Shown: positions 55,842 through 64,000 of the stretch, one piece after another
Position numbering within the stretch: position 1 is the first letter of the stretch
How the letters are laid out: each line of letters opens with the position of its first letter
NCBI RefSeq assembly: GCF_003323745.1
Contig: NZ_QOIL01000025.1
Coordinates: 51,200-115,199 of the forward strand
Reading direction: 5' to 3'
DNA: 64,000 nt
Source: Sphaerisporangium album
GTDB taxonomy: Bacteria > Actinomycetota > Actinomycetes > Streptosporangiales > Streptosporangiaceae
Notes under the pieces: model-generated
Database searches by the model: none
What the model was told of the DNA's origin: nothing
The model's input: the letters and a program-made list of their open reading frames with translations, nothing else
Program-made: the position numbers and the translations under genes

Positions 55842-56816
55842 ATGGCCACCCGTGCCCCCGACAACGTGGCGGCGATCCCGCCCGCCCCGCCGGTGCGGTC
55901 AAGCCCCGGAACCAACCGGCGGCATCTGGTCCACCGGCTGGACGTCAAGGGCTCCCCCTACGCCTATGTCGCCCCGTTCTTCCTGCTCTTCTGTGCTTTC
56001 GGGCTGTTCCCGCTGGCGTACACCGCGTGGGTCAGCCTCCACGAGTGGACGCTGCTGTCCGACGTGCACACCTTCGTCGGGCTCGACAACTTCCGCACGC
56101 TGCTCGCCGACGACTACTTCTGGAACGCGACGTTCAACACCGTCTCCATCGGCGTGTTCTCGACGGCGCCGCAGTTGCTGCTGGCCATCTGGCTGGCCCA
56201 CCTGCTGAACCGCCCGCTGAAGGCCCAGACCATCTTCCGCGTGACACTGCTGCTGCCCAACGTCACCAGCGTCGTCGCGGTCGTCGTCATCTTCAGCCAG
56301 CTCTTCGGCCGTGACTACGGCCTGATCAACTGGGTGCTGTCCTGGTTCGGCGCCGGCGCCGTCGACTGGAACGCCGGGACCGCGACCTCCCACGCCGCCA
56401 TCTCCGTCATGATCATGTGGCGGTGGACCGGCTACAACACGCTGATCTTCCTCGCCGCCATGCAGGCCGTGCCCCGCGAGCTGTACGAGGCCGCGACCAT
56501 CGACGGCGCCAGCGGGTTCACGCAGCTACGCAAGATCACCGTTCCGATGATCCGGCCCACGATCGTGTTCGTCGTCATCACCTCCACGATCGGCGCGATG
56601 CAGATCCTCGCCGAGCCGCTGCTCTTCGGCACCTACAGCCTCACCGGCGGACCCGACCGCCAGTACCAGACCCTGGCGCTGTTCATCTACGAGAACTTCA
56701 CCAAGCTGGACTTCGGGTACGCGTCCGCCGTGTCCTGGATGATGTTCGTCTTCATCGTCATCGTCGCGGCCATCAACTACCTGCTGACCCGCCGGACGCG
56801 AGGGAGCCTGACGTGA
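55842..56816 (+). CDS. Sugar ABC transporter permease (CebF-like)
   Basis: 324 aa from ATG at 55842 with AAGGAG upstream. Six membrane helices; coupling motif Y-E-A-A-T-I-D-G-A-S with K-I-T-V-P-M. N-terminal 30 residues are a Pro/Ala-rich cytoplasmic extension. The TGA overlaps the next ATG by one base. Confidence 0.9.
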   Translation: MATRAPDNVAAIPPAPPVRSSPGTNRRHLVHRLDVKGSPYAYVAPFFLLFCAFGLFPLAYTAWVSLHEWTLLSDVHTFVGLDNFRTLLADDYFWNATFNTVSIGVFSTAPQLLLAIWLAHLLNRPLKAQTIFRVTLLLPNVTSVVAVVVIFSQLFGRDYGLINWVLSWFGAGAVDWNAGTATSHAAISVMIMWRWTGYNTLIFLAAMQAVPRELYEAATIDGASGFTQLRKITVPMIRPTIVFVVITSTIGAMQILAEPLLFGTYSLTGGPDRQYQTLALFIYENFTKLDFGYASAVSWMMFVFIVIVAAINYLLTRRTRGSLT

Positions 56817-57646
56817 TGCCGCGGAACGGCGCGGGCACGGCCCGCACGCTCACGTATCTGACGCTGATGGCGGTGGCGTTCTTCTCGGCGCTCCCGCTCT
56901 ACTACAGCGTGGTGGTCGCCTCCCGCGACAACTCGGCGCTCGCGGACGTGCCGCCCCCGCTGGTGCCCGGCGGCAACCTGGTCGCGAACATCGGCCGCGT
57001 CTTCGACACCGTGCCCTTCGCCCTGGCGCTGTTCAACTCGGTCCTCGTCGCCGGCGGCATCGCGATCTCGGTGATGTTCTTCTCCACCCTGGCCGGGTTC
57101 GCCTTCGCCAAGCTGCGCTTCCGCGGCAGCAGGATCCTGCTGGTGATCACCGTCGCGACGATGATGGTGCCGACCCAGCTCGGCATCATCCCGCTGTACC
57201 TGCTCATGGTGAAGCTCGAGTGGACCGGCTCCATGTACGCGCTGGTCGTCCCGGCGCTCACCAACGCCTTCGGCGTCTTCTTCATGACGCAGTACCTGTC
57301 GCGGGCCCTGCCGACCGAGCTGCTGGAGGCCGGGCGGGTCGACGGGTGCAGCACCTGGGGCCTGGTTTGGCACGTGGTCCTGCCGGCCGCGCGCCCGGCG
57401 GCGGCCGTCCTCGGCATGCTGACCTTCATGTCGGCCTGGAACGACTACTTCTGGCCCCTGGTCGTGCTCACCCCGGAGAACCCCACCGTGCAGGTGGCGC
57501 TGTCGACGCTGGCCGCCGGATACGTCAGCGACTACGCCCTCAGCCTGGCCGGCACGGCGCTCGGAACGCTGCCGCTGGTCATCGTGTTCGCCCTGCTCGG
57601 CAAGCAGGTCATCGGAGGAATCATGCAAGGAGCTGTGAAGGGATGA
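56816..57646 (+). CDS. Sugar ABC transporter permease (CebG-like)
   Basis: 276 aa from ATG at 56816 (TGATG overlap). Six membrane helices; coupling motif L-E-A-G-R-V-D-G-C-S and C-terminus G-G-I-M-Q-G-A-V-K-G. It overlaps the GH1 gene by four bases. No ATPase follows. Confidence 0.9.
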   Translation: MPRNGAGTARTLTYLTLMAVAFFSALPLYYSVVVASRDNSALADVPPPLVPGGNLVANIGRVFDTVPFALALFNSVLVAGGIAISVMFFSTLAGFAFAKLRFRGSRILLVITVATMMVPTQLGIIPLYLLMVKLEWTGSMYALVVPALTNAFGVFFMTQYLSRALPTELLEAGRVDGCSTWGLVWHVVLPAARPAAAVLGMLTFMSAWNDYFWPLVVLTPENPTVQVALSTLAAGYVSDYALSLAGTALGTLPLVIVFALLGKQVIGGIMQGAVKG

Positions 57647-59085
57647 CCATGACCGTCACCACTCGGGGGACCCTGCCTTCATATCTGACGGAGGGGCGTG
57701 CGGTCTTCCCCGAAGGCTTCGTCTGGGGCGCCGCGACGGCGTCCTACCAGATCGAGGGGGCGGCCAGGGACGACGGCCGCGCCCCCTCGGTCTGGGACAC
57801 CTTCGCGCGCACGCCCGGCAAGGTGGCCTTCGGCCACACCGGTGACGTCGCCTGCGACCACTACCACCGGTACGCCGACGACGTGCGGCTCATGCGGGAG
57901 CTGGGCCTGCGCGCCTACCGCTTCTCGATCTCCTGGCCCCGCGTACAGCCCGACGGCACCGGGCCGATCAACCCGCGCGGCCTGGACTTCTACGACCGGC
58001 TCGTGGACGAGCTGGCCGGCGCGGGCATCACGCCGTACGTCACGCTCTACCACTGGGACCTGCCCCAGACGCTGGAGGACCGCGGCGGGTGGACCTCCCG
58101 TGAGACCGCGCACCGGCTCGCCGACTACGCCGAGGCCGTGTACGCGCGCCTCGGCGACCGCGTGAGCAACTGGGCCACGCTCAACGAGCCGTGGGTCCAG
58201 GCGTTCCTCGGGTACGGCTCGGGCATCCACGCGCCGGGACGCACCGACGCCGCCTCGGCCCTGCGCGCCGCCCACCACTTCCTGCTCGGGCACGGCCTGG
58301 CCACCCAGGCCCTGCGGGCGGCCGGGGCGCAGGAGATCATGCTGGTCATCAACTCCTCGCCGGTGGTCACCCCGGCGCAGAGCGCCGACCCGGCGGCCGA
58401 GCTGTCGGAGGCCGACGCCGAGGCGGTGCACCGCGTCGACTGCCTGCTCAACAAGCAGATGCTCGACCCGGTGCTGCGCGGCTCCTACCCCGAGGAGGTG
58501 CTGCGGATCGTCGAGCGGCACGGCGGGCTGGACCACATCCACGACGGCGACCTGGCGGACATCCACCAGCGCACCGACCTGATCGGCATCAACTACTACA
58601 ACCCATGCGTCGTCCGGTCGAGTCCGGGCGAGCCGGCCAACCCCGCCTGGCCCGGCACCGAGGACATCCTGTTCGACGGCGTCGACGCTCCCAAGACCGC
58701 CATGGACTGGCCGATCGTCCCGACCGGCCTGTCCCGCCTGCTCGTGCGCCTGTCCGCCGACTACCCCGAGGTCGGGCTGATGGTCACGGAGAACGGCGCG
58801 GCGTTCGAGGACGTCGTCACCAAGGACGCCACCGGCGAGCACGTCCACGACACCGACCGCACCGCCTACCTGGAGTCCCACCTGCGGGCGGTGCACGCGG
58901 CGGTCGAGGCGGGCGCCGACATGCGTGGCTACCTCGTCTGGTCGCTGCTGGACAACTTCGAGTGGGCGGAGGGCTACAACCGCCGGTTCGGCATCGTCCA
59001 CGTCGACTACGCGACGCAGCGCCGCCTGCCCAAGGACAGCGCCCTGTGGTACCGCGGCGTCATCCGGGAGAATGGGCTGGCATGA
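57643..59085 (+). CDS. GH1 beta-glucosidase, cytoplasmic
   Basis: 480 aa from ATG at 57643, overlapping the permease stop (ATGA). GH1 signature F-V-W-G-A-A-T-A-S-Y-Q-I-E-G at the N-terminus, acid/base E182 in T-L-N-E-P-W, nucleophile E383 in V-T-E-N-G, and the aglycone-site W-S-L-L-D-N-F-E-W. No signal peptide, so it splits imported cellobiose or laminaribiose. Position and sequence match BglC of cellobiose loci. It overlaps the first LacI gene by four bases. Confidence 0.94.
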   Translation: MTMTVTTRGTLPSYLTEGRAVFPEGFVWGAATASYQIEGAARDDGRAPSVWDTFARTPGKVAFGHTGDVACDHYHRYADDVRLMRELGLRAYRFSISWPRVQPDGTGPINPRGLDFYDRLVDELAGAGITPYVTLYHWDLPQTLEDRGGWTSRETAHRLADYAEAVYARLGDRVSNWATLNEPWVQAFLGYGSGIHAPGRTDAASALRAAHHFLLGHGLATQALRAAGAQEIMLVINSSPVVTPAQSADPAAELSEADAEAVHRVDCLLNKQMLDPVLRGSYPEEVLRIVERHGGLDHIHDGDLADIHQRTDLIGINYYNPCVVRSSPGEPANPAWPGTEDILFDGVDAPKTAMDWPIVPTGLSRLLVRLSADYPEVGLMVTENGAAFEDVVTKDATGEHVHDTDRTAYLESHLRAVHAAVEAGADMRGYLVWSLLDNFEWAEGYNRRFGIVHVDYATQRRLPKDSALWYRGVIRENGLA

Positions 59086-60071
59086 GACGACCCACCTTGG
59101 AGGCGGTCGCCGCCCGGGCGGGGGTGTCGAAGTCGAGCGTGTCGCGGGTGGTGAACGGTGACGCCACCGTCACCCCCGAGATCCGCGAGCTGGTGATCCA
59201 GGCGGTGCGGGAGCTCGGCTACGTCCCCAACGGGGCGGCGCGCAGCCTGGCGACGCAGCGGACCAACACGGTCGCCGTCATCGTCTCCGACCCCCCGATG
59301 GGCGTGATCTCCGACGACCCGATGTTCTCGACCGTCGTGCGCACGATGAGCCGGGGGCTGGAGGAGGCGGGCAAGCAGGTCACGCTCGTCCTCGCGGGAT
59401 CGTCGGAGAGCCAGCTCCGGGTGGAGCAGTTCGTGGCCGCCGGGCACGTCGCCGGCGTCCTCCTGCTGTCGATGCACGGCGCCGACCCGCTGCCCGCCTC
59501 GCTCGCGCGCATGGGCGTGCCCATGGTCTCGCACGGGCGGTCCGCCCCCGGGGTGCCCTACGTGGACAACGACAACCTGGGTGGCGCCCGCGTCGCGGTG
59601 CGCCACCTGCTCGGCCTGGGGCGGCGCCGGATCGCCACGATCACCGGGCCGCTCGACATGCGCGCCGCCCAGGACCGGCTCGCCGGCTACCGCGAGACCC
59701 TGCGGGACACCGGGCGCCGGTCCATCGTCGCCATCGGCGACTTCACCCGCGTCTCCGGGTACGCGGGCATGCGGCAGCTGCTGGAGGACGACCCGGCGCT
59801 GGACGCGGTGTTCGCCGCCAACGACCTCATGGCGATCGGCGCCCTGCGCGCGCTGCACGAGGCGGGGCGGCGGGTGCCGGAGGACGTCGCGGTGGTGGGC
59901 TTCGACGACATCGAGGCCGCGCTCTACACCACGCCGCGGCTCACGACCGTGCGGAGCCCCATGACCGACCAGGCCGCGGCGACCACCCGGCTGCTGCTCG
60001 GCCTGCTGGAAGGGGCGAGCGGCGAGCCCGTCATCATGCCGAACGAGCTGGTCGTCAGGGAATCGGCGTGA
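59082..60071 (+). CDS. LacI-family regulator, first of a tandem pair (CebR-like)
   Basis: 329 aa from ATG at 59082, overlapping the GH1 stop, so co-translated with the enzyme. HTH: L-E-A-V-A-A-R-A-G-V-S-K-S-S-V-S-R-V-V-N-G. Effector-domain landmarks are Y-V-D-N-D-N, F-A-A-N-D-L-M-A-I-G and V-G-F-D-D-I. Its recognition helix starts S-K-S-S, unlike the S-R-A-T of the other two LacI proteins here. Likely regulator of the operon it sits in. Confidence 0.92.
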   Translation: MRRPTLEAVAARAGVSKSSVSRVVNGDATVTPEIRELVIQAVRELGYVPNGAARSLATQRTNTVAVIVSDPPMGVISDDPMFSTVVRTMSRGLEEAGKQVTLVLAGSSESQLRVEQFVAAGHVAGVLLLSMHGADPLPASLARMGVPMVSHGRSAPGVPYVDNDNLGGARVAVRHLLGLGRRRIATITGPLDMRAAQDRLAGYRETLRDTGRRSIVAIGDFTRVSGYAGMRQLLEDDPALDAVFAANDLMAIGALRALHEAGRRVPEDVAVVGFDDIEAALYTTPRLTTVRSPMTDQAAATTRLLLGLLEGASGEPVIMPNELVVRESA

Positions 60072-60093
60072 CACAACCAGGGAGGGCACAGCG

Positions 60094-61089
60094 ATGAAGC
60101 GCCCGACTCTCGAAGCCGTGGCGGCACGGGCGGGGGTCTCCCGCGCCACGGTCTCCCGGGTGGTCAACGGTGGCACCACCGTGACACCCGAGCTCCGCGA
60201 CGCCGTGATGCGCGCGGTCGACGAGATGGGGTACGTCCCGAACCTAGCGGCGCGCAGCCTGGTCACCCAGCGCACCGACTCGATCGCCCTGGTGGTCTCC
60301 GAACCGCCCACCAGGGTGTTCTCCGACGACCCGATGTTCGCGACCGTCATACGCGCGGCCAGCTCCGAGCTGGAGGAGGCCGACAGGCAGGTCATCCTCA
60401 TGCTCGCCGGCACCCCGGCGGGGCACGCGCGGGTGGAACGCTACCTGACCGGCGGGCACGTGGACGGCGTCATGCTCGTCTCGATGCACGGCGCCGACCC
60501 GCTTCCCGCGGCGATCACCCGCATGCGCGTCCCCGCGGTGTCGCTGGGGCGGCCCGCCGTGAACGTCAACCTGCCGTACGTCGACAACGACAACGTGGGC
60601 GGCGCCGAGGCGGCCGTGCGCCACCTGCTCGAACGCGGGCGGCGGCGCATCGCCACGATCGCCGGGCCGCCCGACATGGTGGGCGGCCAGGACCGGCTCG
60701 CCGGGTACCGCGCGGTGCTCCAGGGCTCCGACCGGCGCTCCATCGTCGCGATCGGCGACTTCACCCGCGAGTCCGGCCTGGTCGCGATGCGGCAGCTCCT
60801 GGAGGACGACCCCGGGCTCGACGCGGTGTTCGTCGCCAACGACCTGATGGCGCTCGGGGCGATGAAGGCGCTGCGGCAGGCGGGGCGGCGGGTGCCGGAC
60901 GACGTCGCGGTGGTGGGCTTCGACGACATCGAGGCCGCCCGCTACACCGAGCCGCCGCTGACGACGATCCGCCAGCCGTTCCGCGAGCAGGCGGCGGCGA
61001 CGGTGCGACTGCTGCTCGGCATCATGGACGGGGGCGACGTCGCTCCCGTGGTGCTGCCGACCGAGCTCATCGTGCGCGAGTCGGCGTGA
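60094..61089 (+). CDS. LacI-family regulator, second of the tandem pair
   Basis: 331 aa from ATG at 60094 (GGGAGGG upstream), 22 bp after its paralogue. HTH: L-E-A-V-A-A-R-A-G-V-S-R-A-T-V-S-R-V-V-N-G; the recognition helix is the same as that of the 37780-38832 repressor. The effector half retains S-M-H-G-A-D-P-L-P and Y-V-D-N-D-N-V-G-G shared with the first copy. A tandem duplication with diverged DNA-reading residues suggests split operator preference or heterodimers. Confidence 0.92.
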   Translation: MKRPTLEAVAARAGVSRATVSRVVNGGTTVTPELRDAVMRAVDEMGYVPNLAARSLVTQRTDSIALVVSEPPTRVFSDDPMFATVIRAASSELEEADRQVILMLAGTPAGHARVERYLTGGHVDGVMLVSMHGADPLPAAITRMRVPAVSLGRPAVNVNLPYVDNDNVGGAEAAVRHLLERGRRRIATIAGPPDMVGGQDRLAGYRAVLQGSDRRSIVAIGDFTRESGLVAMRQLLEDDPGLDAVFVANDLMALGAMKALRQAGRRVPDDVAVVGFDDIEAARYTEPPLTTIRQPFREQAAATVRLLLGIMDGGDVAPVVLPTELIVRESA

Positions 61090-61411
61090 CGATCCCGGGC
61101 GGCGTGCGGATTGTGGGCTTATTACGTCAATTGTCGCGTTTAACAGGAGAAAGTGGGTCGTACCACCAGGTTGAGTGACTTTTCGGTGGTGATATCGCCG
61201 GGTCCGTGAAAGCGCCGCGCATGGTCATTCGACGTGCGCCGCGCCTCGATACGCGGTCCCGGACCCGCGGTAATGCGCAATTCGGTCCTGTCTCCGGTGA
61301 GCCGTAAGGCGGCCTCGCGGTGCCGCGCCGGGCTGTTCCGGCTCCGGTACGATCGGCGTAGACTGCTCTGCCACGGCGATCCCGGGCGCCCGCCGGTGCC
61401 GGACGAGGACG
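61090..61411. other. Intergenic region after the LacI pair
   Basis: About 320 bp, AT-richer near 61110-61200 than the surroundings. A possible promoter, TTCCGG (61336-61341), 17 bp, TAGACT (61359-61364), points to the ORF at 61412. I see no gene in it. Confidence 0.4.
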
Positions 61412-61693
61412 GTGACGATGCTGGTCGAGGTGACGATGCACAGCGCCGGGCTCGGTCCCGCGGCGAATTCGCCGATCGACGGCATCCGTATTTTGGCCCT
61501 TCTGCCCGAACAATGGCGAAAAGACCTCCGGCAGGCCAACGGAGAGATCGTCATCCGGGTCGAGACCGACGACGACATCACCAGCGCCCAGGTCCACGCC
61601 ATGGTCACCGAGGCGCTCAGTGACCCCGCCGTCAGCCACTGGCGCCTGCGCGCCTGCCGTCCCGTCGGGGCCGGGCCGCCCGTCGAAGGCTGA
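61412..61693 (+). CDS. Small protein of unknown function
   Basis: 93 aa from GTG at 61412 (ATG at 61418 also possible; GAGGA nearby). Soluble, alpha/beta composition: M-L-V-E-V-T-M-H-S-A-G, then I-R-I-L-A-L-L-P-E-Q-W, a strand G-E-I-V-I-R-V-E-T-D-D-D and an amphipathic helix. Codon bias is normal for the window and a TAGACT-type -10 lies upstream, so it is probably real. No family recognised. Confidence 0.55.
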   Translation: MTMLVEVTMHSAGLGPAANSPIDGIRILALLPEQWRKDLRQANGEIVIRVETDDDITSAQVHAMVTEALSDPAVSHWRLRACRPVGAGPPVEG

Positions 61694-61773
61694 CCGCGGC
61701 GGCGCCGGCGCGGGAGCGAAGCCGCCGGGGCTCGCCGGGTGGCGTTCGAGCGGTCCGCCCCCGCCCGGCCCGG

Positions 61774-62646
61774 TCACTCCCGGATGAGTTTCCGCAGCCT
61801 GCCGGGCCTGTTGGTGAGGATTCCGTCCACCCGGTAGGAGATCAGGCGGCGCGCGGCCGTCCGGCTGTCGACGGTCCAGGTGTAGACCTGCATGCCGAGG
61901 CGGTGGACGTCGCGGACGTACCGGGCGGTGAGGTGGTGGTACGGCGGGTTGATCTGGCGGGCGAACTTCGCGAGCTCCGGCAGCCGCGCGGGGGCCGGCG
62001 TGCCGAGCAGGCCGACCGGGACCTCGGGCATGACGCGGTGGAAGCGGCGCATGGAGTTCCAGTCGAACGACTGGACGACCAGGCGGCCCGGACGCAGCCA
62101 CGCCGGGTGGCGCCGCAGCTCGCGGGCGACGCGCGCCTCGATGCCGGGGTACAGATGCGGCGCCTTGACCTCCAGCAGCATGCCGATCCCGCTGCCGCCG
62201 AGGGCGTCCAGCGTCTCGCCGAGCGTGGGCACCCGCTCGCCCCGGTACTTCTGCGAGAACCACGAGCCCGCGTCGAGTCTCTTGACCTGGGCGAGCGTGA
62301 GGTCGCGGACCCGCCAGGGCGCGCGGCCGGGGAGGACCCGCTCGGCGTCGGTGGTGCGGGCCAGGGTCGTGTCGTGCATCACGACCAGCCTGTGGTCCCT
62401 GGTCTCCTGGACGTCCAGCTCGAACATGTCGGCGTGCCGCCGCGCGGCGAGCCGGAAGGCCGCGATGGTGTTCTCCGGCGCCTCCTTGGACGCCCCGCGG
62501 TGGGCGACGTCGGCGACGGCCGCCGGGGTCGTGGTGGGGCCGCCGGTGTGGGCGGCGGCCGGGGACGCGGGGGTCGTCGTGATGATCGTGGTGGTGGCGA
62601 GCGCGGTCAGGGTGGTCGTGACGATGAGGCCGAGTCGTCGGAACAT
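61774..62646 (-). CDS. Secreted glycerophosphodiester phosphodiesterase
   Basis: 290 aa from ATG at 62646. Signal peptide 1-32 (Thr/Ala-rich, A-A-A-H). GDPD catalytic motifs: A-H-R-G-A ... P-E-N-T, E-L-D-V-Q and M-H-D-T-T, giving the metal-binding E, D and H and the general acid/base His pair. The C-terminal part closes the TIM barrel (V-Y-T-W-T-V-D, V-D-G-I-L-T-N-R-P). It releases glycerol-3-phosphate from phospholipid head groups outside the cell, possibly under phosphate control; no pho box was seen. Confidence 0.9.
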   Translation of the reverse strand: MFRRLGLIVTTTLTALATTTIITTTPASPAAAHTGGPTTTPAAVADVAHRGASKEAPENTIAAFRLAARRHADMFELDVQETRDHRLVVMHDTTLARTTDAERVLPGRAPWRVRDLTLAQVKRLDAGSWFSQKYRGERVPTLGETLDALGGSGIGMLLEVKAPHLYPGIEARVARELRRHPAWLRPGRLVVQSFDWNSMRRFHRVMPEVPVGLLGTPAPARLPELAKFARQINPPYHHLTARYVRDVHRLGMQVYTWTVDSRTAARRLISYRVDGILTNRPGRLRKLIRE

Positions 62647-63052
62647 GCGTCTCCCCGGGCTTGGCGCGGCATCTCCGCACCTTGAATCTGACCCCTGGGC
62701 GCGACCGTCAGTTGATGGTTGGGTAACCCTTTGGTGCCGGATAAATGAGTATTTGTCGCTCGCAGGTACGCCCTATATGCCCGGGATCGTGACGCGCCGG
62801 CGCCGCCGGTCGCACGAGCGCCACTACCCGCCTCAGGCTTTGTCGCAGGTAGGGCGGGTGGTTATTGACAAAGAAACTTTACAGTAATACCGTCCCCTCG
62901 GTGGCCGTACCTGGCCATGGCCGGTATGGGACAGCATGCCGCGCCGTGCGCCGGGCGCCGCCGCACCACCTCGCCCGGACGGCGCCGGGCGGTGATCCGC
63001 TCGCCTTTTCACGGCAGCGGCCGCCTCATGCCCGACCGTAAGGAGAGGTTTC
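62647..63052. other. Divergent intergenic region
   Basis: About 400 bp between the GDPD gene and the ricin/beta-helix gene. An AT-rich island near 62861-62890 (TTGACA at 62865-62870, AAAG-AAA-CTTT dyad, TAATAC at 62885-62890) is the probable promoter of the rightward gene, but its -35/-10 spacing of 14 bp is non-standard. No GAGAGCGCTCTC-type operator is present. Confidence 0.4.
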
Positions 63053-64000
63053 GTGACTTTTCCGTTTCCCCGCGACGGCCACCCCCGGCCCCGTCGCCCC
63101 CGTCGCCTTCGCCGGCTGGTGCCCGTGCCGGCGCTGCTCGCCGCCCTCGCCCTGCTGACGGCGCCGCCCGCCGGCGCGGCCACAACGGAGGCGACGGCGG
63201 CGACGAGCGGGACGACGGCCGCCGCGTCCGCGCGCGCCGCCGCCCTCGCCCCGCCCACCGGCTGGACCACCGTCGTCAGCAAGAACAGCGGCAAGTGCGT
63301 GGACGCCCGCGCCGCCGCCTCCGCCAACGGCACGGCCGTGCAGCAGTACGCGTGCAACGGCAGCGCCGCCCAGCTGTGGCAGTTCCAGGCCACCAGCGGC
63401 GGGTACTACCGCGTCAACACCAACCTCAACGCCGCCCAGGCCTGGGACGTCACCAACGTCTCCACCGCCGACGCCGCGCCCGTCCAGCTGTGGAACTACA
63501 CCGGCGGCAACAACCAGCAGTGGCAGCCCGTCGAGGAGGCCGGCGGGTCGTACCACTTCGTGAACCGCAACAGCGGCAAGTGCCTCGACGTGCCCGCCGC
63601 CTCGACCGCCGACAGCGTCCAGCTCCAGCAGTACACCTGCAACGGAACGGCGGCACAATCCTTCACCATGGGTACCAGCACTCCTCCGCCCGGCGGCGGC
63701 CCCGACCTCGGCCCGAACGTCAGCGTCTTCGACCCGTCGATGTCCGCCTCGACCATCCAGAGCAGGCTGAACTCGGTCTTCTCCCAGCAGCAGACCAACC
63801 AGTTCGGCGGCAACCGGTTCGCGCTGCTGTTCAAGCCCGGCACCTACAACGTCGACGTCAACGTGGGCTTCTACACCCAGGTGCTGGGCCTCGGCCTCTC
63901 CCCGGACAACGTCACCATCAACGGCGGCGTGCACGTCGAGGCGGACTGGTTCCAGGGCAACGCCACGCAGAACTTCTGGCGCGGGGCCGAGAACCTGTCG
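63053..64000 (+). CDS. Secreted ricin-lectin plus beta-helix protein (cut by right edge)
   Basis: 316 codons visible from GTG at 63053 (AAGGAGAGG upstream), frame open at the window end. Signal peptide to about residue 45; ricin-type (CBM13) lectin about 68-205 with repeated S-G-K-C-V-D / S-G-K-C-L-D and Q-x-W motifs; Pro/Gly linker; then from about residue 217 the same beta-helix domain as the 31162 protein (F-D-P-S-M, Q-Q-T-N-Q-F-G-G-N-R, L-F-K-P-G-T-Y-N-V, F-Y-T-Q-V). The binding module is swapped: lectin here, F5/8-type-C there. Likely a second glucan-active enzyme. Confidence 0.85.
   Translation, partial: MTFPFPRDGHPRPRRPRRLRRLVPVPALLAALALLTAPPAGAATTEATAATSGTTAAASARAAALAPPTGWTTVVSKNSGKCVDARAAASANGTAVQQYACNGSAAQLWQFQATSGGYYRVNTNLNAAQAWDVTNVSTADAAPVQLWNYTGGNNQQWQPVEEAGGSYHFVNRNSGKCLDVPAASTADSVQLQQYTCNGTAAQSFTMGTSTPPPGGGPDLGPNVSVFDPSMSASTIQSRLNSVFSQQQTNQFGGNRFALLFKPGTYNVDVNVGFYTQVLGLGLSPDNVTINGGVHVEADWFQGNATQNFWRGAENLS

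Noticed and set aside
62865-62890. Standard sigma-70 promoter TTGACA / TAATAC upstream of the ricin-beta-helix gene
   Set aside because: The spacer is only 14 bp, so it is mentioned only as an AT-rich probable promoter area, not as a defined promoter.

Overview
The window is high-GC DNA with dense, strongly G/C-ending codon use, many GTG starts and frequent stop/start overlaps. Gene types common in filamentous actinomycetes are present: a StrR-like ParB-domain activator, a Spo0M-like protein, a LAL-type LuxR regulator, a STAS anti-anti-sigma factor, P450 plus 3Fe-4S ferredoxin, DUF1996 and CebEF-like sugar transporters. I read it as the chromosome of a spore-forming actinomycete, perhaps Streptosporangiales or a Streptomyces relative; the genus is inference. 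I see no rRNA, tRNA or CRISPR array.

Layout. 1-9.3 kb: edge of an ECF sigma gene, a DUF4142 membrane protein, a cholesterol-oxidase-like GMC enzyme with an alpha/beta hydrolase, a solo TnpB insertion element, and a large LuxR regulator whose stop codon lies inside the element's right-end hairpin. 9.3-14.7 kb: TetR divergent from a P450/ferredoxin pair, two overlapping paralogous lipoproteins, a DUF1996 protein and an uncatalogued 48-aa acidic secreted peptide. 15-24 kb: cytochrome bd oxidase (cydAB), an ABC exporter behind a textbook SoxR/MerR-type promoter, an FeS-type photolyase, a Cys-rich STAS protein, a sulfotransferase and a Spo0M-like protein. 24.2-30 kb: a compact set that looks like a small NRPS/PKS-free natural-product locus: StrR-like regulator, acyl-CoA-dehydrogenase-fold monooxygenase, unknown 117-aa protein, cysteine hydrolase, amino acid:[carrier protein] ligase-like enzyme and alpha/beta hydrolase. 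A 29-bp site with StrR-operator geometry lies in its divergent promoter region.

30.8-61 kb is a large beta-glucan utilisation island in two halves. Half one holds a secreted beta-helix protein, a sugar ABC importer without ATPase, a HigBA-like toxin/antitoxin pair, a LacI repressor, a GH3 beta-glucosidase and a 1006-aa GH16-like/TIM-barrel enzyme. Half two holds a leftward group (GH16 laminarinase, PQQ-type sugar dehydrogenase, ThuA-domain protein) divergent from a second importer (binding protein, two permeases), a GH1 beta-glucosidase and two tandem LacI genes. A type II thioesterase and a membrane glycosyltransferase sit between the halves. Perfect GAGAGCGCTCTC or GGGAGCGCTCCC palindromes precede the key units; at three promoters they start 35-36 bp after a TTGAC box, so a LacI-type regulon is readable from the DNA. 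Secreted enzymes would cut glucan, importers would take up oligosaccharides using an ATPase encoded elsewhere, and cytoplasmic GH1/GH3 enzymes would release glucose. Eight F5/8-type-C (discoidin) modules are spread over five secreted proteins.

61-64 kb: a small unknown ORF, a secreted glycerophosphodiester phosphodiesterase, and a ricin-lectin plus beta-helix protein cut off by the right edge, whose catalytic part matches the beta-helix protein at 31 kb.
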